Source: Candidatus Kryptoniota bacterium (GTDB taxonomy: Bacteria; Bacteroidota; Ignavibacteria; Kryptoniales; JAKASW01). Taken from it: a stretch of 49,008 bases of DNA. Of this stretch, positions 37,370 to 46,680 are shown piece by piece. How positions within the stretch are numbered: position 1 is the first letter of the stretch; every line of letters begins with the position of its first letter. The stretch covers positions 1 to 49,008 of the forward strand of contig DATCTN010000007.1 in assembly GCA_036567965.1 (NCBI GenBank). Reading direction: 5' to 3'. The notes beneath the pieces were generated by a model that was not told the DNA's origin, ran no database searches, and saw only the letters and a program-made list of their open reading frames with translations. The position numbers and the translations under genes were made by a program.

Positions 37370-37784
37370 TAAGCCAATCCGTAAGATGCGCGCACGAATG
37401 ATAAGGACTCTCGTAGCGTGCCTCGTGACAATTGGGCTGGTGTCTACCGTGCTCATCGTCGAATACGCAGATGGCCGATACGGTGGATCTTACTTCCTTG
37501 GAGCTCTACTGGGAATTGTGAACGGAGTTGTCGGCTTCATAATAATCGAGAAGTTCATAGACAAAAGCAGTCTCGCTTTCCTTCGCGGAGTTTTTGTTGG
37601 AATGGGAGTGCGCCTTCTGCTGCTCTTAGGGATCTTTGTTCTCCTGATCAAAGTATTCGACAGGAACATCGTAGCATTGGTAACGGGACTCCTGATCTTC
37701 TATTTTGCCATGACTATTTTTGAAGTCGTGTTCCTCACAAAAAGAATAGCTTTGAAGAAAGCTGCTGGCCAATCGGCACTATGA
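37347..37784 (+). CDS. ATP synthase I-like membrane protein
   Basis: 145 residues with four hydrophobic helices and a basic N-terminus (RKMRARMIRTL). Position (between AtpZ and subunit a) and topology match the AtpI-like protein of many operons, although sequence conservation in this family is weak. The start GTG at 37347 overlaps the upstream gene by 23 nt, and the atpB start overlaps its stop as ATGA. Confidence 0.7.
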   Translation: MIPTNEADKPIRKMRARMIRTLVACLVTIGLVSTVLIVEYADGRYGGSYFLGALLGIVNGVVGFIIIEKFIDKSSLAFLRGVFVGMGVRLLLLLGIFVLLIKVFDRNIVALVTGLLIFYFAMTIFEVVFLTKRIALKKAAGQSAL

Positions 37785-38683
37785 TATTTGCTGATTCACT
37801 CATCGCAAAGTCAGATTCGGTCGCGGCGGGCGCCGGGAAGCTCGTGGCTGACACGTTGAGCGCGGCTGCCCATACTGCCGATTCATCAGGAGGAAACTGG
37901 ATCCTTGAGCATGTGTCGGATTCTCACGTCCTCGAATTTAAACCGTTTGGCGAAATCCATCTTCCACAATTTCCGCCGATACACGTCGCGGGGCTTACCG
38001 TTGATCTGTCGTTGACAAAACATATCGTGATGATTTGGTTTGCCTGCCTGCTGCTGATAATTTTTGTCAGAGCAGCGGTGAGAAGCTACAAGCGTTCGAA
38101 CGTCCCTCACGGGCTCGCAAACGTCCTTGAGACAATCGTTATCTTCGTGAGAGACGATATTGTTTACGAGGCGATCGGCGAGAAGGGACGAAGACTTCTT
38201 CCTTATTTTCTCACGCTTTTCTTCTTTGTCTTGTTCTGCAATTTAGTCGGATTAATTCCCTATACCTCTACTCCTACCGGGAATATAAATGTCACCGCAA
38301 CACTTGCGATAATCGCTTTCTTAGTGATCCAGATTTCTGGAATGGCAAATAACGGATTCCTCGGTTATTTCAGAGGGTTGGTGCCCTCTCACATCCCGCT
38401 GTTTGTTATTCCGATATTGGTCATTGTCGAACTTCTCGGGCTCCTCACAAAACCGTTTGCGCTCTGTATCCGTCTATTCGCGAACATGTCCGCGGGGCAC
38501 ATAATTATCTTTTCTTTGATCGGACTGATTTTCATTTTCCAATCTGTCTTCATAGCACCGATTTCCGTAGCATTCGCGGTTTTCATATCGCTTCTTGAAA
38601 TACTGGTCGGACTTATTCAAGCTTATATTTTCACGCTGCTGACCGCGCTGTTTGTCGGCCTTGCAGTGCACCAGGAACATTGA
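37781..38683 (+). CDS. atpB: F0 subunit a
   Basis: 300 residues. A long N-terminal segment (1-75) precedes the membrane core, as in Chlorobi and Bacteroidota subunits a. The essential Arg231 is in PFALCIRLFANMSAGH, and the C-terminal helices have ISLLEILVGLIQAYIFTLL. It forms the half-channels for proton passage next to the c-ring. Start and stop contexts show coupling with the AtpI-like gene and a 30-nt gap to atpE. Confidence 0.96.
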   Translation: MIFADSLIAKSDSVAAGAGKLVADTLSAAAHTADSSGGNWILEHVSDSHVLEFKPFGEIHLPQFPPIHVAGLTVDLSLTKHIVMIWFACLLLIIFVRAAVRSYKRSNVPHGLANVLETIVIFVRDDIVYEAIGEKGRRLLPYFLTLFFFVLFCNLVGLIPYTSTPTGNINVTATLAIIAFLVIQISGMANNGFLGYFRGLVPSHIPLFVIPILVIVELLGLLTKPFALCIRLFANMSAGHIIIFSLIGLIFIFQSVFIAPISVAFAVFISLLEILVGLIQAYIFTLLTALFVGLAVHQEH

Positions 38684-38713
38684 CTTAAGAACTAAAAAAA
38701 TAGGAGATCTCTC

Positions 38714-38944
38714 ATGCCTGATTTAGGATTAACACACCTCGCGGCGGGAATCGGAGCCGGACTGGCGGTCATCGGCGGCGGCTACGGCATTGGCAAGCTT
38801 GCTGCATCCGCCATGGAGGCGAGCGGGCGACAGCCTGAAGCGGTCGGCGAAATACGAACTTCTATGATTATCGCGGCCGCGCTTATCGAAGGCGTGACGT
38901 TGTTCGCGGAAGTTGTCGCTATAATCCTTGCGACCGCAAAATAA
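38714..38944 (+). CDS. atpE: F0 subunit c
   Basis: 76 residues forming a hairpin of two helices. Helix 1 has the glycine-rich AGIGAGLAVIGGGYGIGK, the loop is SGRQPE, and helix 2 carries the ion-binding Glu59 (ALIEGVTLF). The residue after Glu59 is Gly and Phe64 stands where sodium-type rings have Tyr, so proton coupling is more likely than sodium. A ribosome site TAGGAG precedes the ATG. Confidence 0.96.
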   Translation: MPDLGLTHLAAGIGAGLAVIGGGYGIGKLAASAMEASGRQPEAVGEIRTSMIIAAALIEGVTLFAEVVAIILATAK

Positions 38945-39004
38945 TCTGCACCGGGGCATGGATGGTTCGCCCGTCCTCCCTACAATTTTGTCAGGGAGTC
39001 TTAT

Positions 39005-39490
39005 ATGCTTGAACTGAATACTGGACTTATAATCTGGACGTCCTTGACGTTCGGAGTTTTGCTCCTGGTGCTGCGCGCATACGCCTGGAAGCCGGTGATT
39101 TCAGCCCTTGAGTCGAGGGAGGAGTCGATAAGGCTTTCACTTGAGCGCGCGGAAGAAGCGAAGAAGGAAGCGGAACGCATCCTTGAAGAGAATAGACAGA
39201 ATCTCGTTCGCGCTGAAGAAATGGCTCAGGAGGTCATAAAGGAAGCGCGGGAACTTGCCGAGAAGATAAGGAACGATTCTGCTTCACGGGCTAATTCCGA
39301 CGCAAACAAGATTCTGGACAGGGCTCGCGATGAAATTGAGAGAGACAAACAACTGGCGATCAACCAGCTTCATGGACTTGTTGCCGAGCTCGCGGTCAAA
39401 GCGGCCGAGAAGATTCTCAAGGAGACTATCGACGAGAAACGCCAAATGAAACTCGTCGAGGGATTCCTGAAATCGTTGCCCGAGAATTGA
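39005..39490 (+). CDS. atpF: F0 subunit b
   Basis: 161 residues. One N-terminal transmembrane helix (about 7-25) is followed by KPVISALESREESIR and a long charged helix, the peripheral-stalk dimer. The C-terminal AEKILKET contacts delta. AGGGAG precedes the ATG. Only one b-type gene is present here, so a b2 homodimer is likely. Confidence 0.95.
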   Translation: MLELNTGLIIWTSLTFGVLLLVLRAYAWKPVISALESREESIRLSLERAEEAKKEAERILEENRQNLVRAEEMAQEVIKEARELAEKIRNDSASRANSDANKILDRARDEIERDKQLAINQLHGLVAELAVKAAEKILKETIDEKRQMKLVEGFLKSLPEN

Positions 39491-39497
39491 CGAGCTG

Positions 39498-40052
39498 ATG
39501 AAGAGGCTTCGCGCTTCAAAAAGATATGCAGCAGCTTTGCTCGAACTGGCACTAGAACAGAAGAGGCTCGATCGGGTGGCTTCAGATCTGGAACTCATCC
39601 GGAAATCAGTTTCTGGTTCTCGAGACCTCGAGCTTTTCTTTGCGACCCCGCTGATCGATCGAACGAAGAAGGCGGCGGTGATTGCTGAGCTCTTTGCAGA
39701 CCGGATCGACGATCTTACCAGGCGGTTCCTCGGCTTGCTCGTGGAAAAGGGAAGAGAGCAGCTCATACCCGGCATCACGATTGAATTTGCTGAACAGCTG
39801 GATGACTACCGCGGCATCGTCGATGCGGAGGTTCGTGTACCCTTCGAGATTGATAAAGCCAATAAATCCGGGCTGCAATCGAGGCTCGAGGAACTTACCA
39901 GGAAAAAAGTGCGCGTGACGTACAAACAGGATGCGACCCTGATCGGGGGATTCCTCGCTCAAATAAGAGACACGGTGTACGATGGAAGCGTTCGCCGCCA
40001 GCTGGAAATTCTCAGGAACGAGCTCTCAGAAAATTCCGGTATGCAGAATTGA
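39498..40052 (+). CDS. atpH: F1 subunit delta (OSCP)
   Basis: 184 residues. The N-terminal six-helix domain starts ASKRYAAALLELA, and the C-terminal conserved segment GGFLAQIRDTVYDGSVRRQLEIL is the b-binding region. It joins the peripheral stalk to the alpha subunits. It lies 7 nt after atpF. Confidence 0.95.
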   Translation: MKRLRASKRYAAALLELALEQKRLDRVASDLELIRKSVSGSRDLELFFATPLIDRTKKAAVIAELFADRIDDLTRRFLGLLVEKGREQLIPGITIEFAEQLDDYRGIVDAEVRVPFEIDKANKSGLQSRLEELTRKKVRVTYKQDATLIGGFLAQIRDTVYDGSVRRQLEILRNELSENSGMQN

Positions 40053-40083
40053 AAATATCGACGCTTAATAATATGAGGATGTT

Positions 40084-41643
40084 ATGCCTGAAGTAAGGCC
40101 AGATGAGATTACGGCGATACTACGAAAACAAATTTCCGGCTTCGAACAGGAAAGCGATGTGTACGATGTCGGCACGGTTCTGCAGGTCGGTGATGGAATC
40201 GCACGCGTGTACGGCTTGGAGAAGGTAATGGCGAGCGAACTCATCGAGTTTCCGAACGGCGTGTTCGGTATGGCACTCAACCTTGAGGAAGACAACGTCG
40301 GCTGCATGCTGTTCGGCAACGATACGCTTGTAAAGGAAGGTGACCAAGTCAAGCGGACCGGAAAAGTCATGTCGATGCCGGTAGGCGAGGCGATGCTCGG
40401 ACGCGTCATCGATCCACTGGGGCAGCCGATGGACGGCAAGGGCACGATCAAGACGGACAAATTTCTTCCCATTGAAAGAAAAGCCCTCGGAGTAATCTTC
40501 AGAAGCCCTGTCAAGCAGCCCCTCAATACAGGATTGAAGGCCGTAGATTCCATGATACCCATCGGCCGGGGTCAGCGTGAGCTCATCATTGGGGATCGTC
40601 AGACAGGAAAGACCGCCATTGCTATTGACACGATAATCAATCAGAGGTTCACTCATACCGAAGAGGCCAAGAGAAGAGACATCAAACCGGTTTATTGCAT
40701 TTACGTGGCGATAGGACAGAAAGCTTCCACGGTTGCACAGGTCGTAGCGAAACTGGAGGAAGAAGGCGCGATGGATTTCACAACTGTCATCGCTGCGGGC
40801 GCAAGCACGCCGTCACCACTTCAGTTTATCGCGCCATATTCCGGATGCACGATCGGCGAATACTTCAGGGACGGCGGAAGAGATGCGCTTGTTGTTTACG
40901 ACGATCTCTCCAAACACGCGTGGGCATATAGACAGGTATCGCTTCTCCTGCGACGACCGCCGGGCCGGGAGGCATACCCGGGTGACGTGTTTTATCTTCA
41001 CAGCAGACTCCTTGAGCGGGCATCGAAGCTGAGTGACGAAATTGGCGGCGGCAGCCTCACCGCGCTTCCTATCATCGAAACTCAAGCAAACGACATTTCG
41101 GCTTACATACCGACTAACGTCATCTCTATAACGGACGGCCAGATTTACCTTGAACCCGGTCTGTTCAATTCCGGCGTCAGGCCGTCCATCAACGTCGGAG
41201 TGTCCGTGTCGCGCGTCGGCGGCCACGCTCAGATCAGGGCCATGCGAAAAGTAGCAGGCAGACTCAGAATCGACCTCGCACAGTTCAGAGCACTGGAAGC
41301 GTTCATAAAATTCGGATCTGATTTGGACAAAGTGACTCAGGCTCAGATCACGAGAGGGCAAAGGCTCGTCGAGATCCTCAAGCAGAACCAATACACTCCG
41401 ATGCCAGTGGAGAAACAGGTGGTTCTGATATTCACGGGAACGAACGGTTATCTCGACGAACTTCCCGTCGACACTGTTCAGCGTTTTGAGCGTGAATTCC
41501 TCGAGATGATGGAGCTCAAGCACAGAGACATTCTCGACAAGATTGCGGATACAAAAGACATCGACTCCGAAACAGACAAAAGACTCAACGCGATAACGAG
41601 AGAATTCGTAGATCTGTTTAAGATGACTTTTAAAGGCCTATAA
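40084..41643 (+). CDS. atpA: F1 subunit alpha
   Basis: 519 residues. Walker A is GDRQTGKT (170-177). The motifs [35 protein letters not shown] and [10 protein letters not shown] (arginine finger near the end) are all present. It forms non-catalytic nucleotide sites with beta, whose gene is missing from this operon. The ATG follows GAGGA with 5-base spacing, and atpG starts on the base after the stop. Confidence 0.98.
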   Translation: MPEVRPDEITAILRKQISGFEQESDVYDVGTVLQVGDGIARVYGLEKVMASELIEFPNGVFGMALNLEEDNVGCMLFGNDTLVKEGDQVKRTGKVMSMPVGEAMLGRVIDPLGQPMDGKGTIKTDKFLPIERKALGVIFRSPVKQPLNTGLKAVDSMIPIGRGQRELIIGDRQTGKTAIAIDTIINQRFTHTEEAKRRDIKPVYCIYVAIGQKASTVAQVVAKLEEEGAMDFTTVIAAGASTPSPLQFIAPYSGCTIGEYFRDGGRDALVVYDDLSKHAWAYRQVSLLLRRPPGREAYPGDVFYLHSRLLERASKLSDEIGGGSLTALPIIETQANDISAYIPTNVISITDGQIYLEPGLFNSGVRPSINVGVSVSRVGGHAQIRAMRKVAGRLRIDLAQFRALEAFIKFGSDLDKVTQAQITRGQRLVEILKQNQYTPMPVEKQVVLIFTGTNGYLDELPVDTVQRFEREFLEMMELKHRDILDKIADTKDIDSETDKRLNAITREFVDLFKMTFKGL

Positions 41644-42534
41644 GTGCCGACATTAAGAGAAATAAAGCGGCGAATCGCCGGCGTCAAAAGTACCGAAAAG
41701 ATCACTAAGGCGATGAAGATGGTTGCCGCCGCGAAACTTCGCAGGGCACAAGCGGCAGTTTATGCGGCGCGCCCGTACTCCAGGAAGATCTCTGAGATGA
41801 TGCGCCATCTCGCCGCAAACTCAGATCTCAGCGAAAACAAATACGTTGTACCGAGAGAGGTGAAAAGCGTCGCGATCGTGAGTGTGACCGCTGACCGTGG
41901 ATTTTGCGGTGCATTCAACTCGAATATTATTAAGGCGACGTTGAATCACATACAGAACAATTATGCTGAACTCAATGCTGGCGGTCAGGTTAAGATTGTC
42001 GCCGTTGGGCGAAAGGGGGTTGAGTTTCTTTCAAAACGGAAATACAATGTCGTTCGAGGTTACTCCGGAATCTACCACTCTCTCGATCTCGCGGCAGCAA
42101 ACGGCGTAACACATGAAATCGTTAAAGGATATCTCGACGGGACCTACGATAGAGTCGACTTGATCTACAATGAGTTCAAGAGCATACTTCAACAGCGATT
42201 GATAATCGAACAGCTGCTCCCGATTCCGAAAGAAGAGATCAAACCGGATGAGGGCAAGAAGATCGAACTGGAATACATTTATGAACCTTCGGCTGCTGAA
42301 ATTCTGGATCAACTTATTCCGAGGCATCTGTCTTACCAGTTATGGCGTGTGCTCCTGGAAAGCAACGCGGCAGGTGAGGGTGCAAGGATGGCCGCAATGG
42401 ATAACGCGAGCGAGAATGCGGGCGAGTTGATCTCCGCGCTTTCGCTTCAGTACAATAAGGCGCGGCAGGCGTCGATTACTAAGGAGCTTCTCGAGGTTGT
42501 GTCGGGTGCCGAGGCATTGAAAGCACTCGGCTGA
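41644..42534 (+). CDS. atpG: F1 subunit gamma
   Basis: 296 residues from a GTG directly at the atpA stop. The N-terminal helix has REIKRRIAGVKSTEKITKAM and the C-terminal helix AMDNASENAGELISALSLQYNKARQASIT, forming the rotor shaft. A central insertion (about 190-215, PKEEIKPDEGKKIELEYIYEP) matches the length seen in Bacteroidota relatives. It is the last gene of the operon; a terminator follows and atpD/atpC do not. Confidence 0.96.
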   Translation: MPTLREIKRRIAGVKSTEKITKAMKMVAAAKLRRAQAAVYAARPYSRKISEMMRHLAANSDLSENKYVVPREVKSVAIVSVTADRGFCGAFNSNIIKATLNHIQNNYAELNAGGQVKIVAVGRKGVEFLSKRKYNVVRGYSGIYHSLDLAAANGVTHEIVKGYLDGTYDRVDLIYNEFKSILQQRLIIEQLLPIPKEEIKPDEGKKIELEYIYEPSAAEILDQLIPRHLSYQLWRVLLESNAAGEGARMAAMDNASENAGELISALSLQYNKARQASITKELLEVVSGAEALKALG

Positions 42535-42563
42535 CAGCCGTAAAATCCTAGTCCCCAAATCAA

Positions 42564-42595
42564 AAAGCCCCGCTCAAAGACGGGGCTTTCTTGTG
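42564..42595. terminator. bidirectional terminator between atpG and pdaD
   Basis: A perfect 9-bp stem (AAAGCCCCG 42564-42572, CGGGGCTTT 42581-42589) with an 8-base loop. The plus strand continues TTTCTTG and the minus strand reads GGGGCTTTTTG, so it serves both convergent genes, with the better T-run on the minus strand. Confidence 0.88.
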
Positions 42596-42613
42596 TCTAT
42601 ATTTATATCCTCA

Positions 42614-43165
42614 TCAGGGGAGGAGTATTCCTGAAGCAACTACGGTTGTCCAGATTCCCCTTTTGTCACCTTCGGCCGATTGGGTCACATTGAAAGAGCG
42701 CACGATCTTCCCGCTCATCTTATAAACTTTTTCCCGCTCGTCCCAGTCTGCGTTCGAGTCGAACTCAATTCCAAGCGTCGTCGCCAGCATTGTAGCGGCA
42801 AGATCCTCGGCATATTCCCCCGCCTTCTCGTCTGTCTCTCCGAACGGATGGTGCTCCGACAGATAGCCATACTGCGAGGGGTCATTGGGCGTGGCTACCC
42901 CAATAGAGGCGGCAATGAGTCTGTTCGGCTCGTTCGTGGAGTTTCTTGCCATCACGCAGAATGTAATTTGACCCGGTTGAAGGAGCTTCAGCCCTTCATC
43001 AACTGAAATGCGCTTAGCGCCGGCAGGATAAATACTTGAAACCGTGACTAAATTACATTTCTCGATCTTGGCATCGCGTAATGCTAACTCGAATGACTGA
43101 AGGTAGTCGCGATGACGACCTACCCCTTTGGTGAAGAATATCTTCGTTGGAACATACAATTTCAC
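42614..43165 (-). CDS. pdaD: pyruvoyl-dependent arginine decarboxylase
   Basis: 183 residues from a GTG at 43165. The processing site is the Ser43-Ser44 pair in [10 protein letters not shown], where self-cleavage makes the pyruvoyl group. The N-terminal [12 protein letters not shown] and the later [13 protein letters not shown] and ATMLATTLG blocks are family hallmarks. It decarboxylates arginine to agmatine, the first step of polyamine synthesis. This family is archaeal-type but is found in Chlorobi, Bacteroidota and Chlamydiae. A ribosome site AGGAG lies unusually close (2 nt) to the start. Confidence 0.93.
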   Translation of the reverse strand: MKLYVPTKIFFTKGVGRHRDYLQSFELALRDAKIEKCNLVTVSSIYPAGAKRISVDEGLKLLQPGQITFCVMARNSTNEPNRLIAASIGVATPNDPSQYGYLSEHHPFGETDEKAGEYAEDLAATMLATTLGIEFDSNADWDEREKVYKMSGKIVRSFNVTQSAEGDKRGIWTTVVASGILLP

Positions 43166-43244
43166 ATCTCCTTGTTCTTAGTTGTCAGTTCTCCGGATTC
43201 AGTTGTGAGTAAGTTGAATATCCATTTCACTTGATCCATCGATC

Positions 43245-44456
43245 TTATTGCGTGATCCTATAAAATTTTCGCTTTCCGACTTTCAGGATGAACGGTTTAC
43301 TGAAATTCACGACGGCATTCGGGTCAGTTACTTTGGCTCCATCTATCGTAACACCGCCTTGCAACACAAGACGACGAGCCTCACTTTTTGACGGTGCCAC
43401 ACCGAGTTCAATCAAGAGTTGGGATGTCACAGGCGGTTCAAAATGCTTTATGGTGCGCTCTTCAATTTCGTCCGGAACCTCTTTTCGAACAAAAATTCTA
43501 TCGAATTCCTCTTCGGCTTGATGAGCAGCATTCTTATTGTGATAAAGCGTGACGATCTCTCTGGCGAGTCTCCGTTTGAGATCCCGCGGATTCACCCTTC
43601 CCAGATCGAGTTCACTCTTTATATTGCTCAGTTCGGTCTCACGTAAGTTTGTTAGAAGGACAAAATAATCGTAGATGAGTGTGTCAGGAATCGACAGAGT
43701 CTTTCCGTACATCTCACCGGGTGAGTCGGTGATGGCGATATAGTTGCCCATCGATTTCGACATCTTCTCCACGCCATCGATACCGACCAGTAAGGGCATC
43801 GTAAGGATGACTTGCGGTTCGAGTCCGAACTCTCGCTGTATGTCTCTCCCCACAAGCAAATTGAATTTCTGGTCTGTTCCGCCAAGTTCTATATCCGCTT
43901 TGATGGCGACTGAGTCCATTGCCTGAGCTAGAGGGTAGAGGAACTCGTGCACACTGATCGGTTCTTCTGAATGATATCTCTTTTCGAAGTCGTCCCTCTC
44001 CAGCATTCTTGCGACGGTATACTTGCTCGCTAGTTTAATGACGTCCTGGAAATTCATTTTAGCAAGCCACTCGGAATTGTAAACAATTTTCAAATTGTTC
44101 GGGGAAAGTATTTTGAGCGCCTGGCGGAAATAACTCTCGCCGTTACTCCGTGTCTCATCCAACGTCATGGAGGGGCGGGCCTTGTTTCGACCGGACGGAT
44201 CACCAATCATGCCGGTGAAGTCACCGACTATCAGCGTTATTGTGTGGCCGAGGTCCTGAAATTGCCTGAGTTTGCGCAGGACAACCGAGTGCCCGAGATG
44301 AAGATCAGGCCTGCTAGGGTCGCAACCCAGTTTCACGTTCAGCGGGGTGTTCGTCTTGAGCGACTTCTCAATCTTGAGAGTCAACTCGTCTTCTGGAATG
44401 ATCTCGGCCGCGCCGCGCTTAATTAGGGCGAGTTGCTCTTTAAGTGGGGGAAACAA
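43245..44456 (-). CDS. tyrS: tyrosyl-tRNA synthetase
   Basis: 403 residues, the longer TyrRS-2 (TyrZ) clade by length and by the N-terminal [15 protein letters not shown]. The class I motifs are HLGH (53-56) and KMSKS (about residue 230, [10 protein letters not shown]). The C-terminal S4 RNA-binding domain covers about 335-400 ([20 protein letters not shown]). The start is a TTG at 44456 with only a weak, distant ribosome site. It follows smpB by 49 nt on the same strand. Confidence 0.95.
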   Translation of the reverse strand: MFPPLKEQLALIKRGAAEIIPEDELTLKIEKSLKTNTPLNVKLGCDPSRPDLHLGHSVVLRKLRQFQDLGHTITLIVGDFTGMIGDPSGRNKARPSMTLDETRSNGESYFRQALKILSPNNLKIVYNSEWLAKMNFQDVIKLASKYTVARMLERDDFEKRYHSEEPISVHEFLYPLAQAMDSVAIKADIELGGTDQKFNLLVGRDIQREFGLEPQVILTMPLLVGIDGVEKMSKSMGNYIAITDSPGEMYGKTLSIPDTLIYDYFVLLTNLRETELSNIKSELDLGRVNPRDLKRRLAREIVTLYHNKNAAHQAEEEFDRIFVRKEVPDEIEERTIKHFEPPVTSQLLIELGVAPSKSEARRLVLQGGVTIDGAKVTDPNAVVNFSKPFILKVGKRKFYRITQ

Positions 44457-44505
44457 CCTTAACTATTCTTCTCCTCGGATTGCGCGTGAGCGATAATCAC
44501 GACTT

Positions 44506-44961
44506 TCAGGCTTCGGCATCTCTCTGGCGAATCTCCCGGTCCTGATCTCTTTGTCTGATTGTCTCCCTCTTGTCAAAGGCCCGCTTGCCCTTTGCGATTG
44601 CAAGCTCGACCTTTGCAAGGCCGTGCTTCCAGTACACCCTGATCGGAACGAGGGAAAGTCCCTTCTGTCTGGTCTTGCCCACCAGTTTCCTGATCTCTCT
44701 CCTGTGCAGCAGGAGTTTTCGCGTGCGACGAGGACTGTGATTGAACGGTCCTGCATTCTGGTAAGCCGCGACATGCATGTTGTGCAACCATACTTCTCCG
44801 TCTTTCACGGACGCGAAACAGTCGCTGATATCAACTTTGCCTTGCCTGACCGACTTTACTTCTGTCCCTTTCAAAACTATACCAGCCTCAGTTGTCTCCA
44901 GAATCTGGTACTCGAAGCGCGCACGACGATTTTGCGCTACCGTTTTCTCTTCTGGTTCCAT
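44506..44961 (-). CDS. smpB: SsrA-binding protein
   Basis: 151 residues. The N-terminal NRRARFEYQILETTEAGIVLKGTEVKS, the middle NMHVAAYQ and HSPRRTRKLLLHRREI, and the basic C-terminal tail are diagnostic. SmpB carries tmRNA to stalled ribosomes in trans-translation. The tmRNA gene itself was not found in the window. The ATG follows GGAAGG. Confidence 0.96.
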   Translation of the reverse strand: MEPEEKTVAQNRRARFEYQILETTEAGIVLKGTEVKSVRQGKVDISDCFASVKDGEVWLHNMHVAAYQNAGPFNHSPRRTRKLLLHRREIRKLVGKTRQKGLSLVPIRVYWKHGLAKVELAIAKGKRAFDKRETIRQRDQDREIRQRDAEA

Positions 44962-45042
44962 CTAACCTTCCAAGTTAAATTTGATGGCTGTCAAGACATC
45001 ACCCTGAACATCTTCCGAATTCCTATGCCGTCTTCCGACTGC

Positions 45043-45071
45043 GTCATAAAATGCTAAAATTTACCTTTCAA
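45043..45071 (-). promoter_or_regulatory. candidate promoter of smpB-tyrS
   Basis: On the minus strand, TTGAAA (45071-45066), 17 bases, TATGAC (45048-45043). The leader would be about 75 bases, longer than at the other promoters here. Confidence 0.35.
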
Positions 45072-45152
45072 AGTCAAGTTGAAGGGTGCATTTTTTTGTG
45101 GTGCAAGATCCGGAGCCGTTCACGAAAGGAACGGCACATCCATTCACCTTCT

Positions 45153-45180
45153 TTGTCAATTCCGCCGCGCATTTTATATT
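45153..45180 (+). promoter_or_regulatory. candidate promoter of glyS
   Basis: TTGTCA at 45153-45158, 16 bases, TATATT at 45175-45180; leader of about 19 bases. The -10 is identical to those at rplU, the MBL unit and the M23 unit. No T-box leader is present. Confidence 0.5.
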
Positions 45181-45205
45181 GAAATGAATTAGCAGCGAGG
45201 AAGAA

Positions 45206-46672
45206 TTGAGTAAGTCTGAAACGACTCTTGAGAAAATTGTATCTCTTGCAAAAAGGAGGGGATTCGTTTTCCAATCGAGCGAAATTTACGGCGGATTGAA
45301 CGGGTGCTGGGATTATGGACCGCTTGGCGTCGAGATGCTGAATAACGTGAAGCGGCAGTGGTGGAAAAGCATGACTTACAGGGAGAATGTCGAGGGTTTG
45401 GACGCCTCCATTCTCATGCATCCTCGGGTGTGGGAAGCTTCTGGCCACGTGGAGAATTTTACCGATCCGATGGTGGATTGCAAGCAGTGCAAAGCGAGGT
45501 ACCGACTCGACATACTCTTCGATGAGCTCTCTCTGAAGAAGAAAAAGGAAGTCCTCCGGGAAATCGATCCGGAGAGATTCGGGGGTCAGCAAAAAGACGA
45601 AGTCATCGAAGAGGAATTTTCAAAACTGGTGGCGGTCGATCAGCAGGCTGCGAAAGTTGTCGGTAAGCTCGCGTGTCCCAACTGTGGAAATAAGGGGACG
45701 TTTACAGAGGCGAGGAAGTTCAACCTAATGTTCAAGACATTCGTCGGCCCCGTGGAGGATTCCTCCTCCGTTGTCTATCTTCGTCCAGAGACAGCCCAGG
45801 GAATATTCGTGAATTTTCAGAACGTGTTAAGCTCTTCACGGCAAAAACTTCCGTTTGGCATCGCGCAGATCGGTAAGGCGTTTCGAAATGAAATCAATAC
45901 GAAAAATTTTCTTTTTCGCACTCGTGAATTTGAACAAATGGAAATGCAGTTTTTCGTGAAGCCCGGAACGGACGATCACTGGTTCGGGTACTGGCGCTCC
46001 GAAAGGATGCAGTGGTACATAGACCTCGGCATGAAAAAAGATCAACTTCAATGGCACCAGCATCCGAAAGACAAGCTCGCTCATTATGCGAAAGACGCTT
46101 ACGATATAGAGTTTCTTTTTCCTTTCGGTTGGGGCGAGATCGAAGGCGTTCATAACCGTACCAACTTTGACCTATCAAGGCATGAGGAGTTTTCGGGTAA
46201 ATCGATGAAGTATTTCGACGAGGAGTCGAAGGAGAAATTCACGCCGTTCGTCATCGAGACGTCCTCCGGCGCCAGCAGATCTTTCATGGCATTTCTCACC
46301 GGGTCGTATAATGAGGAAGAAGCACCCACGGCAGACGGGAAAATGGAGATGCGGACTGTGCTCAAACTCCATCCGAAGCTTGCTCCCATAAAAGCGGCGA
46401 TTTTTCCGCTGGTCAATCGCGACAACATGCCCGAGATCGCACGGAAGATTGAAGGTGATTTGCGTCCGAGCTTTCGAGTGTTTTACGACGACAGCGGAGC
46501 GGTTGGAAGACGATACCGCAGACAGGATGAGACTGGAACGCCCTTCTGCATAACTGTCGACTCACAGACGCTGCAGGACCAGAGTGTCACAGTACGCGAC
46601 CGTGATTCAATGCAGCAGGAACGGATTGGCGCCTCGAGCATTTCAGATTACCTGATGAAGAAACTGGCCTGA
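45206..46672 (+). CDS. glyS: glycyl-tRNA synthetase, single-chain (eukaryotic/archaeal type)
   Basis: 488 residues from a TTG at 45206 with GAGGAAG upstream. The N-terminal FQSSEIYGGLNGCWDYGPLGVEM and the class II motifs (RPETAQGIFVNF, FRNEI) belong to the alpha2 enzyme, not the bacterial alpha2-beta2 form. A zinc-ribbon-like insert (CKQCKARYRLD and CPNCGNKG) is present, as in Thermus and Bacteroidota enzymes. The C-terminal anticodon domain ends DSQTLQDQSVTVRDRDSM. The gene is followed by DUF2461 after 8 nt. Confidence 0.96.
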   Translation: MSKSETTLEKIVSLAKRRGFVFQSSEIYGGLNGCWDYGPLGVEMLNNVKRQWWKSMTYRENVEGLDASILMHPRVWEASGHVENFTDPMVDCKQCKARYRLDILFDELSLKKKKEVLREIDPERFGGQQKDEVIEEEFSKLVAVDQQAAKVVGKLACPNCGNKGTFTEARKFNLMFKTFVGPVEDSSSVVYLRPETAQGIFVNFQNVLSSSRQKLPFGIAQIGKAFRNEINTKNFLFRTREFEQMEMQFFVKPGTDDHWFGYWRSERMQWYIDLGMKKDQLQWHQHPKDKLAHYAKDAYDIEFLFPFGWGEIEGVHNRTNFDLSRHEEFSGKSMKYFDEESKEKFTPFVIETSSGASRSFMAFLTGSYNEEEAPTADGKMEMRTVLKLHPKLAPIKAAIFPLVNRDNMPEIARKIEGDLRPSFRVFYDDSGAVGRRYRRQDETGTPFCITVDSQTLQDQSVTVRDRDSMQQERIGASSISDYLMKKLA

Positions 46673-46680
46673 GTATCAAA

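Noticed and set aside
38714-38944. Sodium-coupled c-ring
   Set aside because: Glu59 is followed by Gly and the usual Tyr position holds Phe, so the sodium-binding pattern is not met.
44962-45205. T-box leader or tmRNA gene near glyS/smpB
   Set aside because: No T-box specifier stem or NCCA-type antiterminator was seen, and the gap is too short for tmRNA; only promoter-like motifs were found.
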